Position numbers and translations under genes: made by a program | The notes under the pieces: model-generated | The model's database searches: none | What the model was told of the DNA's origin: nothing | What the model saw: the letters and a program-made list of their open reading frames with translations, nothing else | NCBI RefSeq assembly: GCF_019351435.1 | Contig: NZ_JAHWYN010000002.1 | Span: 186,001 to 250,000, forward strand | Source: Flavobacterium taihuense | GTDB taxonomy: Bacteria > Bacteroidota > Bacteroidia > Flavobacteriales > Flavobacteriaceae | Length of the DNA stretch: 64,000 nt | Reading direction: 5' to 3' | Part shown: in pieces, positions 29,918 through 38,634 of the stretch | Layout: each line of letters begins with the position of its first letter | Position numbering within the stretch: the stretch's first letter is position 1

Positions 29918-30409
29918 ATGACAAGAAAAATTTTTACAAGTTTTCATTATGTACCTGATAATTGGAGAGCATCCCAAATTAGAAGCATGGGAAAATTAGA
30001 GGGCAGTAGTGTTGCTACTGCTAATAAATGGGAAGAGGTTACCAATGGAGGGAATAAAGCTATTGAGAAGTGGATAGATGATAACATGAGTGGAAAATCC
30101 TGTATTATTGTATTTGTTGGAGAAAATACAGCAAATAGAAAGTGGATAAATTACGAAATCAAAAAGGCTTGGGATGCCGGTAGAGGGGTGTTCGGAATTT
30201 ATGTTCATAATCTAAAAGACAGTAACGGAGAACAGTCAGAGAAAGGAGACAATCCATTTGAAGAGTTCACAGTAGATGATAAAAGTTTGTCATCAATAGT
30301 AAAATGTTATAATCCACCCTATTCTACAAGCACGTATGTTTATGATCATATTAAGGAAAATATTGAAGACTGGATAGAAAAAGCTATAGAAATACGAAAT
30401 CAACATTAG
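29918..30409 (+). CDS. thsB: MTH538-type TIR-like protein, Thoeris ThsB-like (second)
   Basis: 163 residues, starting 3 bp after thsA. It has the MTH538 TIR-like fold of classical ThsB: KIFTSFHYVPDNWRASQIR, a central VIEKW-type helix, CIIVFVGENTANRKWINYEI with the catalytic-type glutamate, and KKAWDAGRGVFGIYVH. It is unrelated in detail to the TIR gene at 27932. This is the canonical ThsB partner. Confidence 0.88.
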   Translation: MTRKIFTSFHYVPDNWRASQIRSMGKLEGSSVATANKWEEVTNGGNKAIEKWIDDNMSGKSCIIVFVGENTANRKWINYEIKKAWDAGRGVFGIYVHNLKDSNGEQSEKGDNPFEEFTVDDKSLSSIVKCYNPPYSTSTYVYDHIKENIEDWIEKAIEIRNQH

Positions 30410-31268
30410 TTAACATCCAATCGATGATTAAGTAAGTACACTGGATAAAGAAAAAAAATGGTTATAAAAAAGTAAAATTAAAAAATAAAAACGTCTGCGA
30501 AAACATCATGTCTTAAGTGTAGTCAATGTATTATACAATTAAAATATACCTTGTTCTTGGAAAGTATTTAGGATAATATTTTTACCAATCGAAATAATAG
30601 CATCTATTTTTCATGATGATAATGAGTTAGACATCGTTACTTTAGACGAAATTAAATCAAGTGCATCAAACGATTTTGAAAACATAAATGAGATGATAGA
30701 ATGTAAACTCCAATGATATTATACCACAGTCATAATGATAGGCTAAAACCTGTATAATAAACCAACCAAATTTATTATACAGGTTTGAGTTTACTATACA
30801 AGGGTAAAAAATAACCCTTTATAGACAAACAAAGGTAAAATCGTTTAAATTTTACCCTCATTAAATTGATATCTCATTTTACGCTTAATAACACATTGTT
30901 TAGCAAATCGTAAAAAAAATAGAATGGAATTTTGGTCCTATTATTTACGAAATTTAAATCAAATAAGCAACCGAATCATACAGTAAACTTTCGGTATTAA
31001 AATTATTTCCCTGTCAAAGTTTAATAGCTTTGATAGGGAAACAAAAGACAAAAGATAGCCACACGAAACTTAGTCTCGATAATTATTGAGATACGAACTT
31101 AGAGACTTTAAACTTTAAACAATAATAAACCCTTAAACAACTCGCAATCGCAACCTCATAGTCCACGACTCATGCAGGATTTTTCAACTAAAGTTGTTAA
31201 TAACAATATCCTTTATATCCTTATAAATTGCGTATTTTTAAAAATCCTATAAAAAAAAGTATTGCCAA
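30410..31268. other. Non-coding gap with hairpins and a coding relic
   Basis: No intact gene in 860 bases. A frame without a start codon at about 30546-30716 (ending IVTLDEIKSSASNDFEN) looks like the end of a lost gene. Hairpins lie at 30746-30786, 30834-30860 (GGTAAAAT...ATTTTACC) and 31006-31041 (TTTCCCTGTCAAAG with CTTTGATAGGGAAA). The stretch probably marks a site of insertions and deletions between the Thoeris set and the next defence module. Confidence 0.5.
30746..30786. repeat. Perfect 16-bp inverted repeat
   Basis: AAACCTGTATAATAAA at 30746-30761 and its exact complement at 30771-30786 with a 9-nt loop. It may be a bidirectional terminator or a transposon end; no T-run follows at once. 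Confidence 0.7.
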
Positions 31269-31598
31269 ATGTCATTATTTCAAAAACCCGTTGTTCTACA
31301 AGCCCTAAATAGAATCCACAGAACTCTGGAAAGAGACTATGAATTGTCATTTTTACCCAAAAAACTCCAAGATTGGTATTTGTTATCATATGCTGAATTT
31401 ATCAAAGAACTAGTCAAAAAGAAAATAAAATTTTCCCTTTCCGAAGAAGCCGAATGGGAGGACTATTTCAATCAGGAAAGTAAAAAAGCACTTAACCTGA
31501 AAAATCAAATAGATAAGACAGATAAGGAAATTGATAAGATGGTGTATGAGTTGTATGGGTTGACGGAGGAGGAAATTGAAATTGTTGAAAATTCTTAA
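31269..31598 (+). pseudogene. C-terminal remnant of an Eco57I-type restriction-modification enzyme
   Basis: 109 residues whose last 50 (LKNQIDKTDKEIDKMVYELY, then GLTEEEIEIVEN) match the characteristic tail of Eco57I/type IIG and PglX-like N6-adenine methylases. The methylase and nuclease domains are absent, and only AT-rich DNA lies upstream, so this is the 3' end of a lost restriction-modification gene. An ATG exists but the product would be inactive. It suggests replacement of one defence system by another at this hotspot. Confidence 0.7.
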
Positions 31599-31601
31599 AA
31601 T

Positions 31602-32174
31602 ATGGGAAAAAAGAAAGAGCAAAAACAACAAGAAAGATTTAACCAAGATTGGTCGGAATATAGAAATTCTGTTTCAGAAAATAAAAATAAAAGTCAGGAT
31701 GATTTTGAAAAGTATATAAATCTTTTAGCTTCTGGAGGAATAATTGTATCGTTAACTTTTCTAGAAAAAATAACGGCTGTTGTAAAAATTGAATATATAA
31801 TTTTTTATCTGATAGGATTGTTTTTGTTAGTTGTAACACTAATTTCAAATCTTTACTCTCATCATAAATCAATTCAAGATTCTGATTCAATTATTAAAGA
31901 AATTGATGAAGAAAAATATGAAGACATTTTTAAAAATATAGACAAAAGAAATAAGCCAATCAATTTACTAAATATAACTTCCATTTGGAGTTTAATTATC
32001 GGAACAATATTAATACTAACATTTGTATCTATAAATCTTTTCGCAATGAATGATAATCAAAAACCACGGCCTAGTGACAGCCCTAGACAACACCCTAAAC
32101 CGCAAACAGAAGAAAAAGGAAGAACTAATCCAGCACCTCCACGAACTAATCCAGCTTCAACGCCTAAAAAATAA
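31602..32174 (+). CDS. Small membrane protein with two spans and proline-rich tail
   Basis: 190 residues. Two hydrophobic segments (IIFYLIGLFLLVVTLISNLY, about 66-86; SLIIGTILILTFVSINLF, about 130-148) are separated by a charged helical loop, and the C-terminal 35 residues are rich in proline, lysine and asparagine. Function unknown. It starts 4 bp after the methylase remnant and leads the run of genes into the ABC-three-component set. Confidence 0.6.
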   Translation: MGKKKEQKQQERFNQDWSEYRNSVSENKNKSQDDFEKYINLLASGGIIVSLTFLEKITAVVKIEYIIFYLIGLFLLVVTLISNLYSHHKSIQDSDSIIKEIDEEKYEDIFKNIDKRNKPINLLNITSIWSLIIGTILILTFVSINLFAMNDNQKPRPSDSPRQHPKPQTEEKGRTNPAPPRTNPASTPKK

Positions 32175-32179
32175 AATTT

Positions 32180-32359
32180 ATGAATAACGAAACTAACAAA
32201 AAAACTAAGGTTTTATTGGATGCAGTGGAAAAATTAAGTAACCTAGACACCAATCGTAATTTTGAACAAAATATAATCGCAGGTCGTGTTAATCCGACAC
32301 CTTCATTTTCATTAAATCCAAAAATTACTGTAAAACCTAAAAAAGACGAAGAGAAATAG
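32180..32359 (+). CDS. Small hypothetical protein (59 aa)
   Basis: A short frame, MNNETNKKTKVLLDAVEKLS to KPKKDEEK, starting 6 bp after the preceding gene and in the same direction. Codon use and composition match its neighbours. Not recognised; it may be part of the same operon. Confidence 0.5.
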   Translation: MNNETNKKTKVLLDAVEKLSNLDTNRNFEQNIIAGRVNPTPSFSLNPKITVKPKKDEEK

Positions 32360-32428
32360 ATCTAATAGTTTGTCATTTGTACGGGTTGATTGAGGGGGGC
32401 ATTGTTGAGGGATAATTTAAAAAGACAT

Positions 32429-33505
32429 ATGAATATAAAATTTTTAAAAGCATTCAATGGTGATGCAATTTGGATTTCATTTTTAGAAAATGGGGCACCA
32501 TGTAATATATTAATTGATGGAGGTGTGGGAAATACATACAGGAGTCGATCGAACGTTAAAGGTGATTTACATAAAGTAATTGAAAAAATCCGAGAAGATA
32601 AGCAGTTCATAGATCTTCTGATTCTAACTCATTTTGATGATGATCACATTGGAGGTATTTTGAGGTGGCTGAATAAAGACAAAGTGGCATCTACACTTAT
32701 TAAAAAGGTTTGGTTTAACTCAGGAAAGGAAATTGCTAAGAAGTTTAATATTGATGAAAACAAAGATTTAGATGTTGAAATAATTGATGGAGCGGAAGAT
32801 TTCTACTCAAGTCCCAAGCAAGGGATTAAATTTGAAAAATATCTCAGAGATAATAATATATGGGAAGGTAAAATAATTGAACAAGGTTCAGAATTTGATT
32901 TATTAGGTGTGAAATTTAAAATATTGTCTCCTAACAGCAAGACGTTGGATAAACTTTTAAAATTGTACGAAAAGCAGAAGAATTATTTTACTGCAGGTGG
33001 TGAAAATGACTTCGATACTTTGCTACAAGATTTTATAAATGATGAAAATCAATCTGATTTTAAATTTAAGGAAGATAATGATGTTGCCAATGGTAGTTCT
33101 ATTGCTTTTATAATGGAGTATGACAGCAAAAGTTTTTTATTCTTAGGGGATGCACACCCATCTGTTGTGATAGAAGGTTTAAAAATGTTTGGCTTCGATA
33201 AAGATAATACTTTGAATACGGAATTAATGAAGGTTTCTCATCACGGAAGCATGTATAATACAAATAAAGAACTTTTAGAAATTGTAAAAACGGACAATTA
33301 TTTAATAAGTACAGATGCATCAAAGCATGGACTACCAAATAAAAGAACAATAGCTAGAATTATCAATAATAATCCTAATGCTATAATCCGCTTTAATTAT
33401 GATTTAAAAGATAGAATTTTTTTAAAAGAAGATTGGAATGGCTTTTCATTTTTTAAAGCTATGGAAACAAATGAATTTATTTATCAATGGAAGAAAACGA
33501 TTTAA
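32429..33505 (+). CDS. MBL-fold metallo-hydrolase (ComEC-like), Lamassu/ABC-3C component
   Basis: 358 residues from the ATG at 32429 (MNIKFLKAFNGDAIWISF), the usual beginning of this family; the frame further upstream adds 13 unlikely residues. The metal site THFDDDHIGG (H68, D70, D72, H73) is the ComEC-like form of the HxHxDH motif, and FLFLGDAHPS and KVSHHGS follow as expected. The gene overlaps the protease gene by 19 bp. MBL hydrolases of this kind accompany trypsin-like proteases and SMC-type ATPases in Lamassu/ABC-three-component loci. Confidence 0.85.
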   Translation: MNIKFLKAFNGDAIWISFLENGAPCNILIDGGVGNTYRSRSNVKGDLHKVIEKIREDKQFIDLLILTHFDDDHIGGILRWLNKDKVASTLIKKVWFNSGKEIAKKFNIDENKDLDVEIIDGAEDFYSSPKQGIKFEKYLRDNNIWEGKIIEQGSEFDLLGVKFKILSPNSKTLDKLLKLYEKQKNYFTAGGENDFDTLLQDFINDENQSDFKFKEDNDVANGSSIAFIMEYDSKSFLFLGDAHPSVVIEGLKMFGFDKDNTLNTELMKVSHHGSMYNTNKELLEIVKTDNYLISTDASKHGLPNKRTIARIINNNPNAIIRFNYDLKDRIFLKEDWNGFSFFKAMETNEFIYQWKKTI

Positions 33506-34878
33506 AAAGATATACTGTCATTCTAGGTTCTGGTAGTGGAATTTTGTTTCAACCTTTAGATGAATCAAAAACTTATGTGCTTTCTGCAAAACACGTATTT
33601 TATGATAAAGATAATACAGGACATGAAACAAAATATACTCTTAAACATAAGATTAATTTGTGCTTTTTTAATACACAAAATGAATTAAAAGAAATTGAAA
33701 TTACAAACGGAGTAAATTATTTTGAACATTCTGATGCAGACAATGATTCAGCGATTCTAATTCTAAATGAGAATTTGGGTTATAATCAAATTTTCGTTGA
33801 TGAAGATTGTATTGCATTTAATGAATGTTTATTATGTGGTTATCCTAGTAAAATAGATGATAATAAAAATGACAGATATAGTAATCATCAAATTAATCGT
33901 AAAATCGATACAACAAATAATGGGTATTTTAGATTAGAGACAAACTTCGGAAATCTAAATCACGAAGATATTATAGGCTTCTCTGGTGGTGGAATTTTGA
34001 GATTAAGCAATGGAATGATACACATTGTTGGCATTCAATCATCTACAACTACGGATTATGCAAATGGGCAAATAGATGTTGTTCCAATCAGCAAGTTTTT
34101 AGAAATAGTTGAGGAGAATAAAGATAAATTATCGGAAATGATTCCACCATATCTTTCGAGCTTTGAATTTTTAAAAAGTAAAATATTTGATTTCAGTGCT
34201 GGTTCTGATGAAGAAGACATTACACTAACTAAATCACTTTTAAAACGCAAAGCTATAGAAGTCATTAATAGTGATATTACTCCTAGTTTTATAAAAAATC
34301 ATTTTAAAGACAAATTGTTAATAAATGAAAATGATTTGTCCAATCTCAAAGATGAACTAATATATATAACCTGGTTAGAATTTTTGACTTTTTTAAATAT
34401 TGTAAAAACTAAAACTTGTACTACTGATGAATTAATAGAAGTGCAGTCAATTATTAGACTTCTTTGTAAAATGGATGAAACAGAATGGCTAGGAGATAAT
34501 TTTATAAAAGATTGCTTGTCTTTTAATTATGACGATCTTGGTGATAATGGTACCGTTTTTATTAAGACAAAAAGTAAGCCTAGTAAAATTAAAGATTATA
34601 GTATTCCTAAAGGAGCTATGATATCTAGTATTGCTTCAATTAAAAATAGTTATTTAAAAGGTGTTCCTGTCTATGATGGAGCAGGAGCTGATATCTTTAA
34701 TGCTGAATCAGAAACTAAAGAGTTCATTTTTGATAAATATAATTTTATTCATTTTGAGTATCTTAAATATGTAATGCTTGTAGAAAACAGTGGTGATTAT
34801 CGGCACTTTACCAGATTAACTGAAAATGAATTATTAATAAAACTTAAAGAAGAATATGGAAAAGTATTTGGAATATAG
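33487..34878 (+). CDS. Trypsin-like protease fused to ABC-3C C-terminal domain (effector)
   Basis: 463 residues. Residues 10-210 are a trypsin-like serine protease with the triad H36 (SAKHVF), D87 (DNDSAIL) and S166 (GFSGGGI). The C-terminal 240 residues are the helical domain that in ABC-three-component (Lamassu-like) systems docks effectors to the middle component and the SMC-type ATPase. It overlaps the MBL gene upstream by 19 bp and the middle-component gene downstream by 23 bp. A protease effector that is unleashed by the ATPase on sensing foreign DNA is the likely mechanism (inference from family). Confidence 0.82.
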   Translation: MEENDLKRYTVILGSGSGILFQPLDESKTYVLSAKHVFYDKDNTGHETKYTLKHKINLCFFNTQNELKEIEITNGVNYFEHSDADNDSAILILNENLGYNQIFVDEDCIAFNECLLCGYPSKIDDNKNDRYSNHQINRKIDTTNNGYFRLETNFGNLNHEDIIGFSGGGILRLSNGMIHIVGIQSSTTTDYANGQIDVVPISKFLEIVEENKDKLSEMIPPYLSSFEFLKSKIFDFSAGSDEEDITLTKSLLKRKAIEVINSDITPSFIKNHFKDKLLINENDLSNLKDELIYITWLEFLTFLNIVKTKTCTTDELIEVQSIIRLLCKMDETEWLGDNFIKDCLSFNYDDLGDNGTVFIKTKSKPSKIKDYSIPKGAMISSIASIKNSYLKGVPVYDGAGADIFNAESETKEFIFDKYNFIHFEYLKYVMLVENSGDYRHFTRLTENELLIKLKEEYGKVFGI

Positions 34879-35401
34879 TACTGCAGTTATAAATCAATTG
34901 AAGGAAAAATATAAGACTTGTGATTTTCATTTTCATTTAGATGATGTAAATGTTAAAATATCTGTCTTTTTTGTATTAACAAATAGTTCAAGTCTTCGAG
35001 AATCAGAATCTTGGAAAAAAATATCAGAAGAAATTGCTTTAAAATATCAGACTAAATTAGATACGGTATATGAAAAATGGAATCTGTACATCATATATAT
35101 CACAAACGATATAGCTCCCAAAGAACTCAAAAACCAAATTGAAAATGACAAATTTTCAAGTAGAAAAATTGTTGAAGATTGTTATGGCAAAGAATTTAAT
35201 GATGATGAGGCGAATCGTTTAATTATTAAGCACATTACAAATTCAGATTTAAAAGAAATTGTAGATGCAACACAAGAAGTTACTATTTTGGAATATATTC
35301 CTAAAAATGAAAAACTTTGGAAACTTCTTATTAGAGAAGAAAAAGTCATTGGTGACAGAAAAGCTCAGGAAGAATTCATAAAAAAAATAATTGCATTATG
35401 A
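34856..35401 (+). CDS. ABC-3C middle component (LmuC-like)
   Basis: 181 residues, mixed alpha/beta, no transmembrane segments; poorly conserved. Its position between effector and SMC-type ATPase, with overlaps of 23 bp and 4 bp, and its size identify it as the middle component of an ABC-three-component/Lamassu set. The sequence alone (ALKYQTKLDTVYEKWNLYII, LWKLLIREEKVIGDRKAQEE) would not be enough to name it; the RExxxxGDRKxQE-like end fits this family as I know it. Confidence 0.7.
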   Translation: MEKYLEYSTAVINQLKEKYKTCDFHFHLDDVNVKISVFFVLTNSSSLRESESWKKISEEIALKYQTKLDTVYEKWNLYIIYITNDIAPKELKNQIENDKFSSRKIVEDCYGKEFNDDEANRLIIKHITNSDLKEIVDATQEVTILEYIPKNEKLWKLLIREEKVIGDRKAQEEFIKKIIAL

Positions 35402-38400
35402 AAATCAAAAGTGTAAAAATTACTGGTTTCAGAGCATTTGAAAAAGAGGAAGATTCAACTTTTGATTTTACGAAAGATGGCGAAATAATGAATTTTGCTT
35501 CAATATATGCTCCAAATGGATTCGGTAAAACCTCATTCTATGATGCTGTCGAATGGGGTGTGACCCATAAAATCCAACGATTCGATAGAATGGTGGATTT
35601 TGAAAAAGTAAGAAAAGATAATGATGCACCTTTATTGTTGAATAAGGCTTCAACAGAAGGAAAAGTTATAGTTGAAACAAATAATGAACTTTTTGAAAAT
35701 ATAATAAATATTCGAAAAAAATACGATTATAAAGCAAAGGCGAGTAATGAATATTTTAAAGACCAAATATTAACTCAAGATTTGATTGATGCTTTTCTTA
35801 AAGAAGAGAAAGCCGATAAGCGATATGAAAATTTTTTGGATATTGATGATAATTTAAAAAAATATGATTCGATATACAAAAAGATAAACCGCTTGTTGGA
35901 ATATATCAAAGATGAAAAGAAAGGCCTAGTTAATAAAAAAGGGGAAGAAGAAAAAAAACTTCAAGGCGAAATTGATTTTGAACAAGAGTTTAAAAAATTT
36001 GATGAAATTAATCAAATAATCAGTTCACTTAACAATGAAAATGAAAACTTCAATTTGATTGATCAAAGTACATTCAATCAAACTTCTTATGATAATTTAT
36101 CTAGGAATGTTGAGATTCGATTGTTTTCATTGGAAGAAGAATTAATAAAAGCTAAACAACGAATCGATACCATAATATTAGCAAGAGATGGAGAGGAATC
36201 TGAAGATAAAAAATTAAATAGGGGGATTTTATCTCATCTAGATAGTAGGAGTAAAATTCTGAAATTAGATGAACAACAAAATGAATTTAATCAGATAGTT
36301 AAATGGTTTGAAGCTCAAGAAAAGATTAATAATGAATCCAATGTTAACGATGAAAATTTACAAATTCAACAAAATAGATTGGAGCACGCTCTAAATATTG
36401 AGAAGCAGTTTGAAACATTTCTTGGTATACAAAAAGAGATTGATAGTTTACACAAGAATATTGCAGAGTTTAAAGACAAATTACTTAATACCGAACGTGA
36501 CAAGTTTGATTTTGAACAGAAGAAAAACGATATAATTATAAGATTTAATGAATTAAAGAATTCTCTTGAAAACAATCGGTCTAAATTAAACAATTTACCT
36601 GGTCAGCAAAAACAGATGGAATTAATCAATCAGAGTATTGTTGATTCACAAAAGAATATTGATGATTTATCAAAATCAATTGGTACAGAAGAAAAGAAGC
36701 AGAATGACCTAAAAACAATTTTAGATGAATTTGGATATTATGAAGATAAGATCAGAAATGATATTGCACTTTTGCTAGAATTTAAATTATTTGACCAACA
36801 TAAAGAATTGATTACTAATTACATATCTGAGGAAAAAAAATTAGAAAATTTTAAAAGAAACATTCAGGAAATCCAATTTAAAATAGATAATCAAAATCAG
36901 TTCAATAAAGAACTTAATGATTTTATCAATTTAGGATTGGAATTGGTAAATAATTCAAAAAGTTCCGATTGTCCCTTATGTAATTATAGCTATGATTCGT
37001 TTGAAAAACTTTCTGAAAACATTTTATCTAACAAATTGTTGGATAGTAAGTTGAAAATATATTTAGAAGAAAAGATTGAGATTGAATCAAATGCAAATAA
37101 ACTAGTATTACAGCTATCTGTTAATAAAGAAAAAATTGAGAAAGCTTTTACTTTAATCAAACAGCCCTATTTGTCAAATTATAAGAATAGACAGAATGTA
37201 TTAGATAAATTAGACTCCGAGAGAAAGGCCAACTTAGAAAAATTAAATAGTAATCAAGCGATCTTAAACAACATTAATTTATCATTAGGAGATTCGAAGA
37301 CATTTGAAGAATTATCAACAAAAACACAAAAAGATTTATCAAAAATAGATAGCCAGATATTAGAGCTCTCTAATCAAATGAAAAAAAATGATGAAACATT
37401 ATTAGAGAAAGAAACATTAATTAAATCAACTCAAGAAAAATTAGAAATTTCAGAACGTAACCTGTTAAAATATCAGTCTTCAAATGAGTATAAGGAAATC
37501 AGAGAGTATTTTATTAAAGAATTAAATGTTAATAATATTGAAAAATCTATACTATCAGAAGGCATATCTAATATTCAGATAAAGATAAATGATTTAACAA
37601 GTAAAAAAGAAAGCGCAATCAAATCTTTGCATGAGTTAAAGATAAAATTATCAAATTACACTTTATCTAAGAATGAATATATTAAGAGTATTGAAGAAGT
37701 AAATGATATTAAAAATATAATGTTGAGAATTTATGAAAGCTATGAAAATTATATTCAATCAGAATTTGGTATAATAATAAGCGATAAAGATAAATTTCAA
37801 ATTGAAAATGCTTTTATAGATTTGATTGAAAGACAAAAGGAAATAGAAAGGCAAGCTGAATCTAAAATTGAAAAATTTAAGATTGTTAAAATTTTAAATG
37901 ACGCTTGCATAAAAGCTACTGAATCAAAAAAAGTACAAGATCAAATTAAAATGATTACCAATAATCTTAAAGAGTTAGGTAATTCTGAGGAAGTGTTGAA
38001 TATCGAAAAAGAGCACCTTCGATCGTACCTGAAAGATACGATCGAAGCATATTTCTATACGCCATTAATTAATGCCATTTATAGAAAAATTGATCCACAT
38101 CCCGATTATACCTTGATTAAATTTGAGTGTGATTTTGCAGAGAATAAACCTCGTTTACAAATTTATACTGGAACTGAGGAAGAAGACTGGTCAGTACCTT
38201 CGTTATATTTTAGTACCGCTCAAGTAAATATTTTAAGTTTAAGCATATTCTTAGCACGTGCTCTAAAAACAAAAGATGATGATAAAAAACCGGTAGATTG
38301 CATCTTTATAGATGATCCAATTCAATCAATGGACAGTATTAATATTCTATCGTTTATAGATTTATTTAGAGGTATAACATTGTTTTTAGATAAACAATTA

Positions 38401-38538
38401 ATTGTATCAACTCATGAAGAAAACTTTCATCTTTTATTAAAAAAGAAAATTCCTTCGGAGTTATTTAAATCAAAATTCTTAGAGTTTGAGACTTTTGGAA
38501 AGTTGAAAGCTGAAGATAATGAGCTACTGAAGACCTAA
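35398..38538 (+). CDS. SMC/RecN-like ABC ATPase of Lamassu/ABC-3C system (LmuB-like)
   Basis: 1046 residues. ABC head: Walker A APNGFGKTSF (about 37-46) and Walker B CIFIDDPIQSMD (about 967-978). Two long coiled-coil arms flank a zinc-hook-like CPLC motif near residue 524, as in Rad50/SbcC. Such proteins bind DNA ends or unusual structures and, in Lamassu, trigger the partner effector. The start overlaps the preceding stop by 4 bp (ATGA). Immediately upstream genes supply the middle component, protease and MBL hydrolase. Confidence 0.87.
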   Translation: MKIKSVKITGFRAFEKEEDSTFDFTKDGEIMNFASIYAPNGFGKTSFYDAVEWGVTHKIQRFDRMVDFEKVRKDNDAPLLLNKASTEGKVIVETNNELFENIINIRKKYDYKAKASNEYFKDQILTQDLIDAFLKEEKADKRYENFLDIDDNLKKYDSIYKKINRLLEYIKDEKKGLVNKKGEEEKKLQGEIDFEQEFKKFDEINQIISSLNNENENFNLIDQSTFNQTSYDNLSRNVEIRLFSLEEELIKAKQRIDTIILARDGEESEDKKLNRGILSHLDSRSKILKLDEQQNEFNQIVKWFEAQEKINNESNVNDENLQIQQNRLEHALNIEKQFETFLGIQKEIDSLHKNIAEFKDKLLNTERDKFDFEQKKNDIIIRFNELKNSLENNRSKLNNLPGQQKQMELINQSIVDSQKNIDDLSKSIGTEEKKQNDLKTILDEFGYYEDKIRNDIALLLEFKLFDQHKELITNYISEEKKLENFKRNIQEIQFKIDNQNQFNKELNDFINLGLELVNNSKSSDCPLCNYSYDSFEKLSENILSNKLLDSKLKIYLEEKIEIESNANKLVLQLSVNKEKIEKAFTLIKQPYLSNYKNRQNVLDKLDSERKANLEKLNSNQAILNNINLSLGDSKTFEELSTKTQKDLSKIDSQILELSNQMKKNDETLLEKETLIKSTQEKLEISERNLLKYQSSNEYKEIREYFIKELNVNNIEKSILSEGISNIQIKINDLTSKKESAIKSLHELKIKLSNYTLSKNEYIKSIEEVNDIKNIMLRIYESYENYIQSEFGIIISDKDKFQIENAFIDLIERQKEIERQAESKIEKFKIVKILNDACIKATESKKVQDQIKMITNNLKELGNSEEVLNIEKEHLRSYLKDTIEAYFYTPLINAIYRKIDPHPDYTLIKFECDFAENKPRLQIYTGTEEEDWSVPSLYFSTAQVNILSLSIFLARALKTKDDDKKPVDCIFIDDPIQSMDSINILSFIDLFRGITLFLDKQLIVSTHEENFHLLLKKKIPSELFKSKFLEFETFGKLKAEDNELLKT

Positions 38539-38634
38539 AGCCATAATTGGATTATTCAAAACTGCCAATCAAACAACTATAAATAACTGATATCAACTTT
38601 AGATTTCCAAAGAAGCTAAAAAATGAACTAATCG

